Assembly (NCBI GenBank): GCA_021807065.1
Contig: JAKAPO010000004.1
Location: forward strand, 1-25,660
Reading direction: 5' to 3'
Length of the DNA stretch: 25,660 nt
Origin: a bacterium
GTDB lineage: Bacteria > Vulcanimicrobiota > Vulcanimicrobiia > Vulcanimicrobiales > Vulcanimicrobiaceae
Below the pieces are notes generated by a model. The model did no database searches, was not told the origin of the DNA, and saw nothing but the letters and a program-made list of their open reading frames with translations. The translations under genes and the position numbers were made by a program. Numbering within the stretch: the stretch's first letter is position 1; each line of letters starts with the position of its first letter. This document shows positions 7,366 through 14,904 of this stretch, in pieces.

Positions 7366-8574
7366 ATGGTGAAGACTCGTATTCTGCCTGCACTGATTAC
7401 CGCACTCGCCGGCGCGGTCATCGGCAGCTTCGTGATGCTGCTCTACGCAAGCACACACCTCAAGAACGTAGCCGGACCGAACAACACTGCACCGCCGGTC
7501 TCCGCGGCACCGCTAACGGGCGTCAGCGATCAGGATCGCATCGTCAACGCCGTCAAGCGCACGAAGGCGTCGGTCGTCGCGATACAAGTCCAAATCAACG
7601 GCCAAGAGTACGTGCCGATGGACTCGCTCTTCCAGCAGTTCTTCGGACAACAGGGCCCCGGTTACACGCAGCGCTTCCAGGCGCGCGACTCCGGTTCGGG
7701 CTTCGTCTACGATACGCAAGGCGACATCGTGACCAACGCGCACGTGGTGACACCGCCCCAAGGAGGCCACGTCACGAGCATAACGGTGGTTTTTGCCAAT
7801 GGCGATAAGGAGCCGGCGCACATCGTCGCCGAGAACATCGGCGCGGACATCGCAATCATCAAGGTCGATAATTACGCGAAACTTCCGCCGCCGTTGCAGC
7901 TGGCCGACTCCGACCGCCTCGAACAGGGGCAGTGGGCGATCGCGATCGGCGAACCGCTGCAGCTTCAACAGACCGTCACGCTCGGCGTGGTCTCGGCGTT
8001 CAATCGAAATGAAGAAATCGCCACCGAAAACGGAACCGCGATCGACTTCAAAGGCCTCTTGCAAACCTCGGCGCCGATCAATCCCGGAAACTCCGGTGGC
8101 CCGCTGATCGACATCGACGGCCAGGTCATCGGCATCAACCAATCGACCGCGCCGTCCGCCTACGCGCAAGGCATCGGTTTTGCGATTCCTTCGAACACGG
8201 TTCGCCGCGTCGTGGCCTCGCTCGAAGCCCATCCGGGCATCCATCAGGGAACGAACGAGGGCTATCTCGGCGTCTACCTCGAGAATCTCAACACCGGGTT
8301 GCGCAACCAGATCGGCTACGAAGGAAGCGGCGGCGTCGAAGTCTACGAGGTCATAGGCGGATCGCCGGCGGACCAGGCTGGTCTACAGCCCGGAGACGTC
8401 GTGATCTCGGCCGACGGAAAGAACTTCAACAGCTCGGCCGCATTGCAGCGGTACATCGAAGCCAAGCGCCCCGGCGAAGAGCTGCGGCTCGACCTCTGGT
8501 CCCAGGGCAATCGCCGGCTGGCAGTCGTGAAACTCGGCGAGCGCCCAGCCGCCCAACAGATCCAGCAGCCCTAG
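7366..8574 (+). CDS. htrA: HtrA/DegP-type serine protease with one PDZ domain
   Basis: The 402-residue product has an N-terminal membrane anchor or uncleaved signal (about 7-28), a Pro/Ala linker, a trypsin-like protease domain and one C-terminal PDZ domain (about 299-390, starting GYLGVYLENL). The catalytic triad is visible: His126 in TNAHVV, Asp161 in GADIAIIKVD, and Ser243 in PINPGNSGGPL. The protein would degrade or refold misfolded envelope proteins in the periplasm. One PDZ rather than two fits the DegS/HhoA/HtrA-like group more than DegP. AGGA lies 3 bases before the ATG. The gene stands alone between the efflux operon (90-base gap) and the dnaK region. No clear promoter was found in the 90-base gap. 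Confidence 0.95.
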   Translation: MVKTRILPALITALAGAVIGSFVMLLYASTHLKNVAGPNNTAPPVSAAPLTGVSDQDRIVNAVKRTKASVVAIQVQINGQEYVPMDSLFQQFFGQQGPGYTQRFQARDSGSGFVYDTQGDIVTNAHVVTPPQGGHVTSITVVFANGDKEPAHIVAENIGADIAIIKVDNYAKLPPPLQLADSDRLEQGQWAIAIGEPLQLQQTVTLGVVSAFNRNEEIATENGTAIDFKGLLQTSAPINPGNSGGPLIDIDGQVIGINQSTAPSAYAQGIGFAIPSNTVRRVVASLEAHPGIHQGTNEGYLGVYLENLNTGLRNQIGYEGSGGVEVYEVIGGSPADQAGLQPGDVVISADGKNFNSSAALQRYIEAKRPGEELRLDLWSQGNRRLAVVKLGERPAAQQIQQP

Positions 8575-8764
8575 GAGATTGTCGGCCTTGGGCTATTTTC
8601 GGATTCCGCGCCGCGCTTTGTTCGAAGATGGAGCACCAACCAGGGAGCGAAGCTGTAGCTTCGTGACCGATGAGCGACGAAGTATTCGGACAAAAGGCGG
8701 CCGGAAGACGGAGATGCGCCTAAGTCCGACAGGCTCCTAAGGGCTCGCTCCGGATGACAAGATG
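8575..8764. repeat. Non-coding stretch with repeat-like hairpins after htrA
   Basis: No gene is supported here. It contains a compact palindrome (CGAAGCT, 8648-8654, with AGCTTCG, 8657-8663), then a larger stem in which TCGGAC (8686-8691) pairs with GTCCGA (8724-8729) and AGGCG (8695-8699) with CGCCT (8717-8721). It ends in GGCTCGCTCCGGATGACAA (8742-8760), the same sort of motif as in the dispersed repeats at 14.6-14.85, 16.3-16.4 and 24.75 kb. The stretch ACCAGGGAGCGAAG also resembles the tail of lipB. I read it as dispersed repeat debris in the htrA 3' region. Confidence 0.6.
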
Positions 8765-8798
8765 CAACCCCGCCGCAAGCAAGCGGGGTTGTTGTTTT
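8765..8798 (+). terminator. Rho-independent terminator after htrA
   Basis: CAACCCCGC (8765-8773) and GCGGGGTTG (8783-8791) form a perfect 9-bp GC-rich stem with a 9-base loop, followed by a T-rich run ending GTTTT (8794-8798). This is a classic intrinsic terminator for transcripts coming from htrA and the repeat region, about 190 bases after the htrA stop. On the other strand no T-run follows, so it is directional. Confidence 0.8.
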
Positions 8799-8823
8799 CG
8801 GATACCGGTCGTCTTGGTATGAT
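8792..8823 (+). promoter_or_regulatory. Candidate dnaK promoter
   Basis: TATGAT at 8818-8823 is a good sigma-70 type -10 box about 145 bases before the dnaK start. The -35 is weak: TTGTTT at 8792-8797 has a long 20-base spacer and overlaps the T-run of the upstream terminator. No CIRCE (TTAGCACTC-N9-GAGTGCTAA) was found, so HrcA control is not supported. Confidence 0.35.
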
Positions 8824-8829
8824 GGCCTA

Positions 8830-8965
8830 GTATCGCAAGCACCCGTAAGCGGCAAGGCGCATCCCGCGCGCAGGACACGCAACCTCTAGCGCACCTCGAT
8901 CGCCGGGAGAGGCTGGTCCGGGAGTGCTTGCAACAGAATTTTTCGCAAGAGAGGGATACAACTCA
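8830..8965 (+). promoter_or_regulatory. dnaK 5' leader with possible RNA structure
   Basis: If transcription starts just after the -10 at 8818, the leader is about 135 bases. Its first bases hold GCAAGCAC (8835-8842), a perfect complement of GTGCTTGC (8924-8931), which would close one long hairpin. CCTCT (8883-8887) can pair either with AGAGG at 8908-8912 or with the AGAGG of the ribosome binding site at 8950-8954, ten or so bases before the ATG. This allows two alternative folds, one hiding the ribosome binding site. It is an inference from pairing only. Confidence 0.3.
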
Positions 8966-10822
8966 ATGGCTAAAGTGGTCGGAATCGACCTCGGCACGAC
9001 CAACTCGGTCGTTGCCGTCATGGAAGGCACGCAACCCGTCGTCATTCCAAACTCGGAAGGCTCGCGTACGACGCCTTCCGTCGTCGCATTCACCAAGACC
9101 GGCGAACGGCTCGTCGGACAACTCGCCAAACGTCAGGCGATCACCAACCCAGACCGCACGATCGCTTCGATCAAGCGGCATATGGGCGAAGGCGACTACC
9201 GCGTCAAGATCGACGGCAAGGATTACACGCCGCAAGAGATCTCGGCGATGATCCTTCAGAAGCTCGTCAACGACGCGAGCAACTATCTGGGCGAGCGGGT
9301 GACCAAGGCTGTCATCACCGTTCCGGCCTATTTCAACGACTCGCAGCGGCAGGCGACCAAAGACGCCGGCAAGATAGCCGGGCTCGACGTGCTGCGCATC
9401 ATCAACGAGCCGACGGCCGCGGCGCTCGCCTACGGCCTCGACAAGAAGGGCAACGAGACGATCTTGGTATGGGACCTCGGCGGCGGCACGTACGACGTCT
9501 CGATCCTCGAGGTCGGCGAAGGCGTCTTCGAGGTGAAGGCGACAAACGGCGACACGCGTCTCGGCGGCGACGACTACGATCATCGCGTCGTCGAATGGCT
9601 AACCTCCGAGTTCCGTAAAGATCAAGGCATCGATCTGTCCAAGGATCGCCAGGCGCTTCAGCGTCTGACCGAGGCTGCGGAGAAGGCGAAGATCGAGCTT
9701 TCGACCGTCGTTCAAACGACCATCAATCTCCCGTTCATCACAGCCGATCAAGAGGGTCCGAAACACCTCGACTACACGCTGACGCGCGCGAAGTTCGAGG
9801 AGCTGACGAGCGATCTCACCGATCGCTGCGTCGGGCCGTTCAAGAACGCGATCGCCGACGCGAAGCTCGACATCTCGAAGATCGACGAGATCATCATGGT
9901 GGGCGGCGCGACGCGCATGCCGGTTATCCAGCAGCTGGTGCGTAAGCTCACCGGCAAGGAACCGAACCTCACCGTCAATCCGGACGAAGTCGTGGCGGTC
10001 GGCGCCGCAATTCAGGCCGGGGTGCTCGCCGGCGAGGTGCGCGACATCGTTCTACTCGACGTGACCCCGCTCTCGCTCGGTTTAGAGACGATGGGCGGAG
10101 TCATGACGCGGCTCATCGAGCGTAACACGACGATCCCGACGAAGAAATCGCAGATCTTCACGACCGCCGAGGACGGCCAAACCTCGGTCGACATCCACGT
10201 GCTCCAGGGCGAACGGCCGATGGCGCCGGACAACAAGACGCTCGGACGCTTCCGCTTGGAAGGCATCCCGGCAGCGCCGCGCGGCATTCCGCAGATCGAA
10301 GTGACGTTCGACATCGACGCCAACGGCATCGTGCACGTCAACGCCAAAGATCTGGGAACCGGCAAAGAGCAGCGCATCACGATCACCGCGTCGACGAACC
10401 TCACCAAGGAGGAGGTCGACCGTATGGTTCGCGATGCGGAAGCGCAAGCCGCATCCGACAACACCCGGCGCGAGGAGGCGGAGATTCGCAACACCGCTTC
10501 GAGCCTGATCTACTCGACCGAGAAATCGCTCAAGGAAGTCGGCGACCGTCTCGACGCGGGCGCCCGCAGCGACGTAGAGAGCGCGCTTGCGGATCTCAAA
10601 CGCGTCAGCGAGAACGGAACCGCGGCCGAAGTGAAATCCGCCGTCGAGCGCCTGCAACAGGCGAGCTACAAGATGGCGGAGTTGCTCTACAAAGCGACGG
10701 CGACTGCCGGTGAGAGCGCACCCGGCGGCGACGGCTCGACGTCGGCAAACGGTGCGGGTGCGGCGACCGAGTCGCAGCCGCAAGAAGACGTCATCGACGC
10801 CGAGTTCAAAGAGTCGAAGTAA
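8966..10822 (+). CDS. dnaK: Molecular chaperone DnaK (Hsp70)
   Basis: The 618-residue product is a full-length Hsp70. The ATPase domain starts MAKVVGIDLGTTNSVVAVME and shows the phosphate-binding and adenosine motifs (IINEPTAAALAYG, VWDLGGGTYDVSILEVG, IIMVGGATRMPVIQ). The linker DIVLLDVTPLSLGLETMGG leads into the substrate-binding domain, the helical lid, and an acidic-ended tail EDVIDAEFKESK. DnaK binds exposed hydrophobic peptides in an ATP cycle driven by DnaJ and GrpE. The start at 8966 is fixed by homology and by AGAGGG about 10 bases upstream; 14 further upstream codons in frame are leader. grpE follows after 14 bases. Heat-shock control is likely but no classical operator is visible. 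Confidence 0.98.
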   Translation: MAKVVGIDLGTTNSVVAVMEGTQPVVIPNSEGSRTTPSVVAFTKTGERLVGQLAKRQAITNPDRTIASIKRHMGEGDYRVKIDGKDYTPQEISAMILQKLVNDASNYLGERVTKAVITVPAYFNDSQRQATKDAGKIAGLDVLRIINEPTAAALAYGLDKKGNETILVWDLGGGTYDVSILEVGEGVFEVKATNGDTRLGGDDYDHRVVEWLTSEFRKDQGIDLSKDRQALQRLTEAAEKAKIELSTVVQTTINLPFITADQEGPKHLDYTLTRAKFEELTSDLTDRCVGPFKNAIADAKLDISKIDEIIMVGGATRMPVIQQLVRKLTGKEPNLTVNPDEVVAVGAAIQAGVLAGEVRDIVLLDVTPLSLGLETMGGVMTRLIERNTTIPTKKSQIFTTAEDGQTSVDIHVLQGERPMAPDNKTLGRFRLEGIPAAPRGIPQIEVTFDIDANGIVHVNAKDLGTGKEQRITITASTNLTKEEVDRMVRDAEAQAASDNTRREEAEIRNTASSLIYSTEKSLKEVGDRLDAGARSDVESALADLKRVSENGTAAEVKSAVERLQQASYKMAELLYKATATAGESAPGGDGSTSANGAGAATESQPQEDVIDAEFKESK

Positions 10823-10836
10823 GCCGCGGAGGCACC

Positions 10837-11391
10837 ATGTTCGAGGAACAGCGACTCGACGCCGACCCGGCTGCGGGCGAGCCGGTATCCGAGCAACAGG
10901 AACCCGACGTGGTCGTTCATCTGCGCGAGCAGCTTGCCGCCGCAACCGCCCGCGCAGATGAAAACTACAACCGCTTTCTGCTCGCCGCGGCCGACTTCGA
11001 AAATTACAAGAAGCGCACCGAGCGAGATTTCGTCAAGATCCTCACCGATCGACGGCGCGCGATGCTGGAGCGCTTCTTGCCGGTGCTCGACAATCTCGAG
11101 CGCGCGCTCGAATCCGACGGCGCGGGCGAGACACTGCGCAACGGCATCGAGCAGACCCTGCGCGGATTCAAGGCGGTGCTCGATGCCGAAGGGGTCAAGC
11201 CGATCGACGTCGGGGGAAAGACGTTCGATCCACAGGTAGCGGAGGCGATCGGCACCGCACAAGCCGCTGACGGCGTCGCGGACGACACCGTCGTAGAGGT
11301 AACGCAGAAGGGTTATACGATCGACGGCGAGCTGCTGCGTCCGGCAAAGGTCATCGTGGCAAAACACAGCGAGCCGCCCGAGTCGCCGTAG
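10837..11391 (+). CDS. grpE: Nucleotide exchange factor GrpE
   Basis: The 184-residue product has an acidic, disordered N-terminus (about 1-25), a long coiled-coil helix (about 27-65), the conserved stretch FLLAAADFENYKKRTERD (about 48-65), the LPVLDNLERAL motif, and the C-terminal beta wing (VIEVTQKGY-like: VVEVTQKGYTIDGELLRPAKVIV). GrpE dimers release ADP from DnaK. CGGAGG sits about 6 bases before the ATG. It lies between dnaK and dnaJ in the order dnaK-grpE-dnaJ. Confidence 0.97.
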   Translation: MFEEQRLDADPAAGEPVSEQQEPDVVVHLREQLAAATARADENYNRFLLAAADFENYKKRTERDFVKILTDRRRAMLERFLPVLDNLERALESDGAGETLRNGIEQTLRGFKAVLDAEGVKPIDVGGKTFDPQVAEAIGTAQAADGVADDTVVEVTQKGYTIDGELLRPAKVIVAKHSEPPESP

Positions 11392-11406
11392 CGGAGGAGC
11401 GCTCCG

Positions 11407-12399
11407 ATGCCGATGACCTACAAGGACTACTACGCAACGCTCGGAGTAGCGAAGAACGCCTCCGAGAAGGATATCAAGTCCGCATACCGCCGGCTTGCGC
11501 GTAAGTGGCATCCGGACGCAAATCCGACCAATCAGAAACAGGCCGAGGAGAAGTTCAAAGAAATCTCCGAGGCGTACGAGGTGCTCGGCGATCCCCAGAA
11601 GCGCCGCAAGTACGACATGCTCGGCTCCGACTGGCAGCAGGCCGCGCAGCAAGCCGAAGCGCAGCAGCGGTACCGCACGCAGTTCGAACACGAAGGCTTC
11701 GATCTGGGCGGCTTTGGCGGCGCGAGCGGCTTCTCCGATTTCTTCGATCTCTTCTTCTCCGGAATCGGCCGGCGCCCGTCGACGCGCACCGTTGCGCATC
11801 GCGGCGAGGATATCGAGACGACGCTGGAACTCGGCCTCCGCGACGCGTTCGAGGGCGGGAAGAAGAACGTCTCGCTGCAACTGGAAGACCGCTGCCCGCG
11901 CTGCCACGGGAATGGAACCGAACGCGGAAAGCTCTGCAGCCAGTGTCACGGCACCGGACGCGCGGTCGTCAACAAGCGATTCGAGGTTACGATTCCTCGC
12001 GGCATCGCCGACGGACAACGTATACGCCTTGCGGCTCAGGGCGGCAGCGGTACGCCGAGCGGCGATCTCTACCTGATCGTAAAACTCAAAGAAGACGCAA
12101 CCTATCGCCGCAAGGGTGACGATCTCTATATCGACCTACCGGTAAGCTTGTACGATCTGGTGTTGGGAAGCGAAGTGAAAGTGCCGACGATGAGCGGACA
12201 GGTTGCAATGACGATTCCCGAAGGCACGCAGAACAACCGGCTCTTGCGCCTGGCAGGGAAAGGCATGCCCAAAGTCAAGGGAGGCGGTGCGGGCGATCTC
12301 TACGTCCGCCTCATCGGCCAACTACCACAGCGGCTCTCGCAGAAAGAGCGCGACCTTTTCAAAGAACTTGCGCATCTGCGCAACGGAAAGCGAGCCTAA
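11407..12399 (+). CDS. dnaJ: DnaJ-type co-chaperone with reduced zinc region
   Basis: The 330-residue product has an N-terminal J domain (about 6-72) with the HPD motif at 35-37, a Gly/Phe-rich region (about 97-121, FDLGGFGGASGFSDFFD), a zinc region with only two CXXCXGXG-like motifs (CPRCHGNG at 163-170 and CSQCHGTG at 177-184), and the two C-terminal client-binding domains. Classical DnaJ is about 370-380 residues with four such motifs and two zinc sites; CbpA has none. This one could hold a single zinc. GGAGG is nine bases before ATG 11407, which supports it over ATG 11413. It stimulates DnaK ATPase and delivers clients. Its place after dnaK-grpE makes it the operon's main J-protein. I use dnaJ by position; a CbpA-like naming would also be fair. 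Confidence 0.92.
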   Translation: MPMTYKDYYATLGVAKNASEKDIKSAYRRLARKWHPDANPTNQKQAEEKFKEISEAYEVLGDPQKRRKYDMLGSDWQQAAQQAEAQQRYRTQFEHEGFDLGGFGGASGFSDFFDLFFSGIGRRPSTRTVAHRGEDIETTLELGLRDAFEGGKKNVSLQLEDRCPRCHGNGTERGKLCSQCHGTGRAVVNKRFEVTIPRGIADGQRIRLAAQGGSGTPSGDLYLIVKLKEDATYRRKGDDLYIDLPVSLYDLVLGSEVKVPTMSGQVAMTIPEGTQNNRLLRLAGKGMPKVKGGGAGDLYVRLIGQLPQRLSQKERDLFKELAHLRNGKRA

Positions 12400-12400
12400 G

Positions 12401-12769
12401 ATGATCAAAGACATCGCATTCACGGCATATCCTGCGAAGGACGTCGCGAAACTACGCGACTTCTACCGTGATGTTCTCGGCCTGAATTTCAACGGCGAGT
12501 TCGCCGAGAACGGCGTGCTCAAATACGATGAGGCCGTACTCGGCAGCGGCTGTTTCGCGGTGCTCACCGACGAGTGGGCCGGTAGGCCTCCCGGCAGCGC
12601 CGCAAGCGTCGCCTTCGAGGTCGACGACATCGACCGCGCGCGAAACGATCTCATCGCCAAAGGGATGACTGTCGAGGATATCTACGACACACCCGTGTGC
12701 AGGCTGACGTCCTTTCAAGACCCCGAAGGCAACAAAGTAACGCTGCACCAGCGCACCGCAACCTGGTAA
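12401..12769 (+). CDS. VOC-fold (glyoxalase/bleomycin-resistance) protein
   Basis: The 122-residue product has one copy each of the two VOC half-folds: N-terminal DIAFTAYPAKDVAKLRDFYR and DVLGLNF, then SVAFEVDDIDRARNDLIAKG and the closing FQDPEGNKVTLHQR. The second half has the DPEGN motif with a nearby acidic residue typical of this superfamily, whose members bind a metal or small ligands (glyoxalases, dioxygenases, resistance proteins). The substrate is not predictable. ATG 12401 starts one base after the dnaJ stop, so it is coupled to the chaperone operon. Coupling might suggest a stress-related role, but this is an inference. Confidence 0.85.
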   Translation: MIKDIAFTAYPAKDVAKLRDFYRDVLGLNFNGEFAENGVLKYDEAVLGSGCFAVLTDEWAGRPPGSAASVAFEVDDIDRARNDLIAKGMTVEDIYDTPVCRLTSFQDPEGNKVTLHQRTATW

Positions 12770-12784
12770 CTGGATGAACGCTCC

Positions 12785-14599
12785 ATGATGAGCGGCCACG
12801 GGCTGATGTGGGGCAACCTGTATAGCCCGGACAAGCCGAAGGTTCGCAAACGCATCGACTGGCGGCGCATCGGCGCCCTTTTCCTTCCCTATTGGCAGGC
12901 GGAGGCGCTGGTCTTGCTCTGCATCGTCGTCTCGGCGGTGTTGGGCCTCGTACCCGGCTTCATGACGGCGCACATCATCGACGTCGCGCTGCCGCGCAAG
13001 AGTCTCCCGACGCTGGGCATCGATTTGGCGGTCATCGTTGCATCGGCGCTCACCGGAGCTGCGGTCGGCGTCGCGCAGGGTTACCTGAACTCGCTCGTCG
13101 GCGAGGGTATCATGCGCGACATCCGCACCGGTCTCGTCTCGCATCTGCACCGGATGCCGATCGCGTTCTTCACAGGAACGAAGACCGGCGAGATCATGAA
13201 TCGCGTTTCGAACGACGTCGACAACATCGACAACGTCGTTACGGGCACGCTCACGCAGATCGTCACCAACGCGGTGATCATTTTCACCACGGCGATCGCG
13301 ATGTTCGTCTGGAACTGGCGGCTGGCGCTGCTCTCGGTCTTCGTTGTACCGATCATGATTCTGCCGCTTGGGCCGGTCGGCCGGCGCATGTACGACGTGC
13401 GCCGCCGAACGCGGGAGCAACGCGACCGCATCGAATCGATCACGCAAGAGACGCTTTCGATCTCGGGCATCACGCTGATCAAGTCGTTCGCCCGCGAACT
13501 CTTCGAAAAGCGCCGCTTCTACGACGTCAGCACGCATCTGATGAAGCTTGAGATCCGGCTTGCCATGGTCGGCCGCTGGTTCCTGGCATCGGTCGGTGCG
13601 ATGGTCCTGCTGGGTCCGGTGATCGTCTGGCTCGGCGGTGGGTGGCTGGCGATTCACAACGCGTTGCAGATCGGCGTGATCGTCGCGTTCATTGGATTCA
13701 TCCAAACGCGGCTTTACGCGCCGGCCGCTACCCTTGCCGGAATCCAGGTGCAGATCGTCAGCGCTTTAGCGGTCTTCGAACGCATCTTCGAGTACCTCGA
13801 CATGACGACGGAACCGTACGACGAGCCTGCCGCGGTTGCGTTACCGGCAATTCACGGCGACATCACCTTCGAGAACGTCAGCTTCGGGTACACGGAAGCC
13901 CGTCGCGTACTCGATGGCGTCTCTTTCCAGGTGAAGAGCGGGCAAGTAGCCGCATTCGTCGGGCCTACCGGCGCCGGAAAGAGCACGATCACGTACCTGG
14001 TTCCGCGCTTCTACGATCCGCAGGAAGGGCGCGTGCTCGTCGACGGCCACGACGTTCGCACGGTGACGCTCGAATCGCTTCGCCGCGATATCGGCATCGT
14101 GATGCAGGAGACCTATCTCTTCCACGACACGGTGGCCAATAACTTGCGATACGGTAAACCCGACGCAACCGAGCAAGAGATGGTCGCCGCCGCGACCGCG
14201 GCGAACATCCACGATTTCATCGCCTCGCTGCCGGACGGATACAACACCGTCGTCGGCGAGCGCGGGCACAAGCTCTCGGGCGGCGAGCGCCAGCGTTTAG
14301 CGATCGCGCGCGTGCTCTTGAAGGATCCCCGCATCCTCATCCTCGATGAGGCGACGAGTTCGCTCGACTCGCATAGCGAGGCCGCAATCCAAGCGGCACT
14401 CGAACGGCTCATGCGCGGGCGAACGAGCCTCGTCATCGCCCATCGCCTCTCAACAGTGCTATCCGCAGACGTCATTTTCGTCATCGAACGCGGCCGCATC
14501 GTCGAGCAGGGCACGCACGCAGAGCTGCTCGCGCGCAACGGCTCGTACGCGCGGCTCTACCACCGGCAGTTCCGCGACGAACCCGTCGCCACCCTATAA
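12785..14599 (+). CDS. ABC exporter (MsbA/LmrA-like half-transporter)
   Basis: The 604-residue product is a fused membrane plus ATPase half-transporter. The six-helix domain covers about residues 30-325, with hydrophobic stretches near 40-60, 78-98, 158-176, 180-196, 266-284 and 292-306, and the family phrase FFTGTKTGEIMNRVSNDVDNI is split by the loop at about 129-149. The ATPase domain (about 357-600) has Walker A GPTGAGKST (393-401), signature LSGGERQR (497-504), Walker B ILILDEATSSLD (517-528) and H-loop IAHRLS. It likely acts as a homodimer exporting lipids, peptides or drugs; the substrate is unknown. It starts 15 bases after the VOC gene and is the last gene of this run. No good Shine-Dalgarno is seen; ATG 12785 and 12788 are both possible. 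Confidence 0.94.
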   Translation: MMSGHGLMWGNLYSPDKPKVRKRIDWRRIGALFLPYWQAEALVLLCIVVSAVLGLVPGFMTAHIIDVALPRKSLPTLGIDLAVIVASALTGAAVGVAQGYLNSLVGEGIMRDIRTGLVSHLHRMPIAFFTGTKTGEIMNRVSNDVDNIDNVVTGTLTQIVTNAVIIFTTAIAMFVWNWRLALLSVFVVPIMILPLGPVGRRMYDVRRRTREQRDRIESITQETLSISGITLIKSFARELFEKRRFYDVSTHLMKLEIRLAMVGRWFLASVGAMVLLGPVIVWLGGGWLAIHNALQIGVIVAFIGFIQTRLYAPAATLAGIQVQIVSALAVFERIFEYLDMTTEPYDEPAAVALPAIHGDITFENVSFGYTEARRVLDGVSFQVKSGQVAAFVGPTGAGKSTITYLVPRFYDPQEGRVLVDGHDVRTVTLESLRRDIGIVMQETYLFHDTVANNLRYGKPDATEQEMVAAATAANIHDFIASLPDGYNTVVGERGHKLSGGERQRLAIARVLLKDPRILILDEATSSLDSHSEAAIQAALERLMRGRTSLVIAHRLSTVLSADVIFVIERGRIVEQGTHAELLARNGSYARLYHRQFRDEPVATL

Positions 14600-14904
14600 C
14601 CTGTCATCCCGAGTACACCATGGCCCCTGCGGGGCCACCTACGACAGATGGAGATCGCTTCTGGTGTCCTTCGGACTCGGGATTTCCACATCAGCGAGTG
14701 CGCTTTGTCATCCCGAGCGAGTGAGGTGCGATAGCACCGAACGACGTCGAGGGAGGCGCCTCACATCTTCGCGAGCATGTGGTTAGATCCGCTTCCTTCG
14801 ACGTCGCCTCAACGCTTTCGCGTTTCGGCTCGCTCAGGATGACAATTGCAGCGCAGCTCGCCGAAGGCAAGCATCATTTGCTAGCAAGAGCTGACAAAGT
14901 CGCA
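14600..14904. repeat. Gene-free block of inverted dispersed repeats
   Basis: This 305-base gap between two convergent genes holds at least three related units. Unit A (about 14602-14690) is itself a dyad: TCCCGAGTACACC near its left end mirrors GGTGT…ACTCGGGA at its right end. Unit B (14705-14760) begins TGTCATCCCGAGCGAG and ends GACGTCGAGGGAGGCGCC. Unit C (about 14789-14848) is the inverted counterpart, with CTTCGACGTCGCCTC and GGCTCGCTCAGGATGACAA. B and C can pair into a long imperfect hairpin. Unit B, read on the minus strand, matches bases 24743-24798 inside lipB at about 45 of 56 positions without gaps. No reading frame is supported. Confidence 0.75.
14621..14637. terminator. Short hairpin after the ABC exporter, terminator-like
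   Basis: TGGCCCC (14621-14627) and GGGGCCA (14631-14637) form a perfect 7-bp GC-rich stem with a 3-base loop, 21 bases after the exporter stop. There is no T-run on either side, so it is at best a weak or factor-assisted terminator, or the tip of repeat unit A. Confidence 0.4.

Noticed and set aside
8835..8931. CIRCE operator for HrcA upstream of dnaK
   Set aside because: GAGTGCTT and AAGCAC halves exist but are about 81 bases apart, not 9, and do not match TTAGCACTC-N9-GAGTGCTAA.
10687..12018. A 443-residue minus-strand open frame opposite dnaK, grpE and dnaJ
   Set aside because: All three sense genes are well conserved; the antisense product has no domain logic.
12452..13705. A 417-residue minus-strand open frame
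   Set aside because: It is Asp/Arg-rich, has no recognisable motif and lies entirely opposite the VOC and ABC exporter genes; typical antisense shadow in high-GC DNA.
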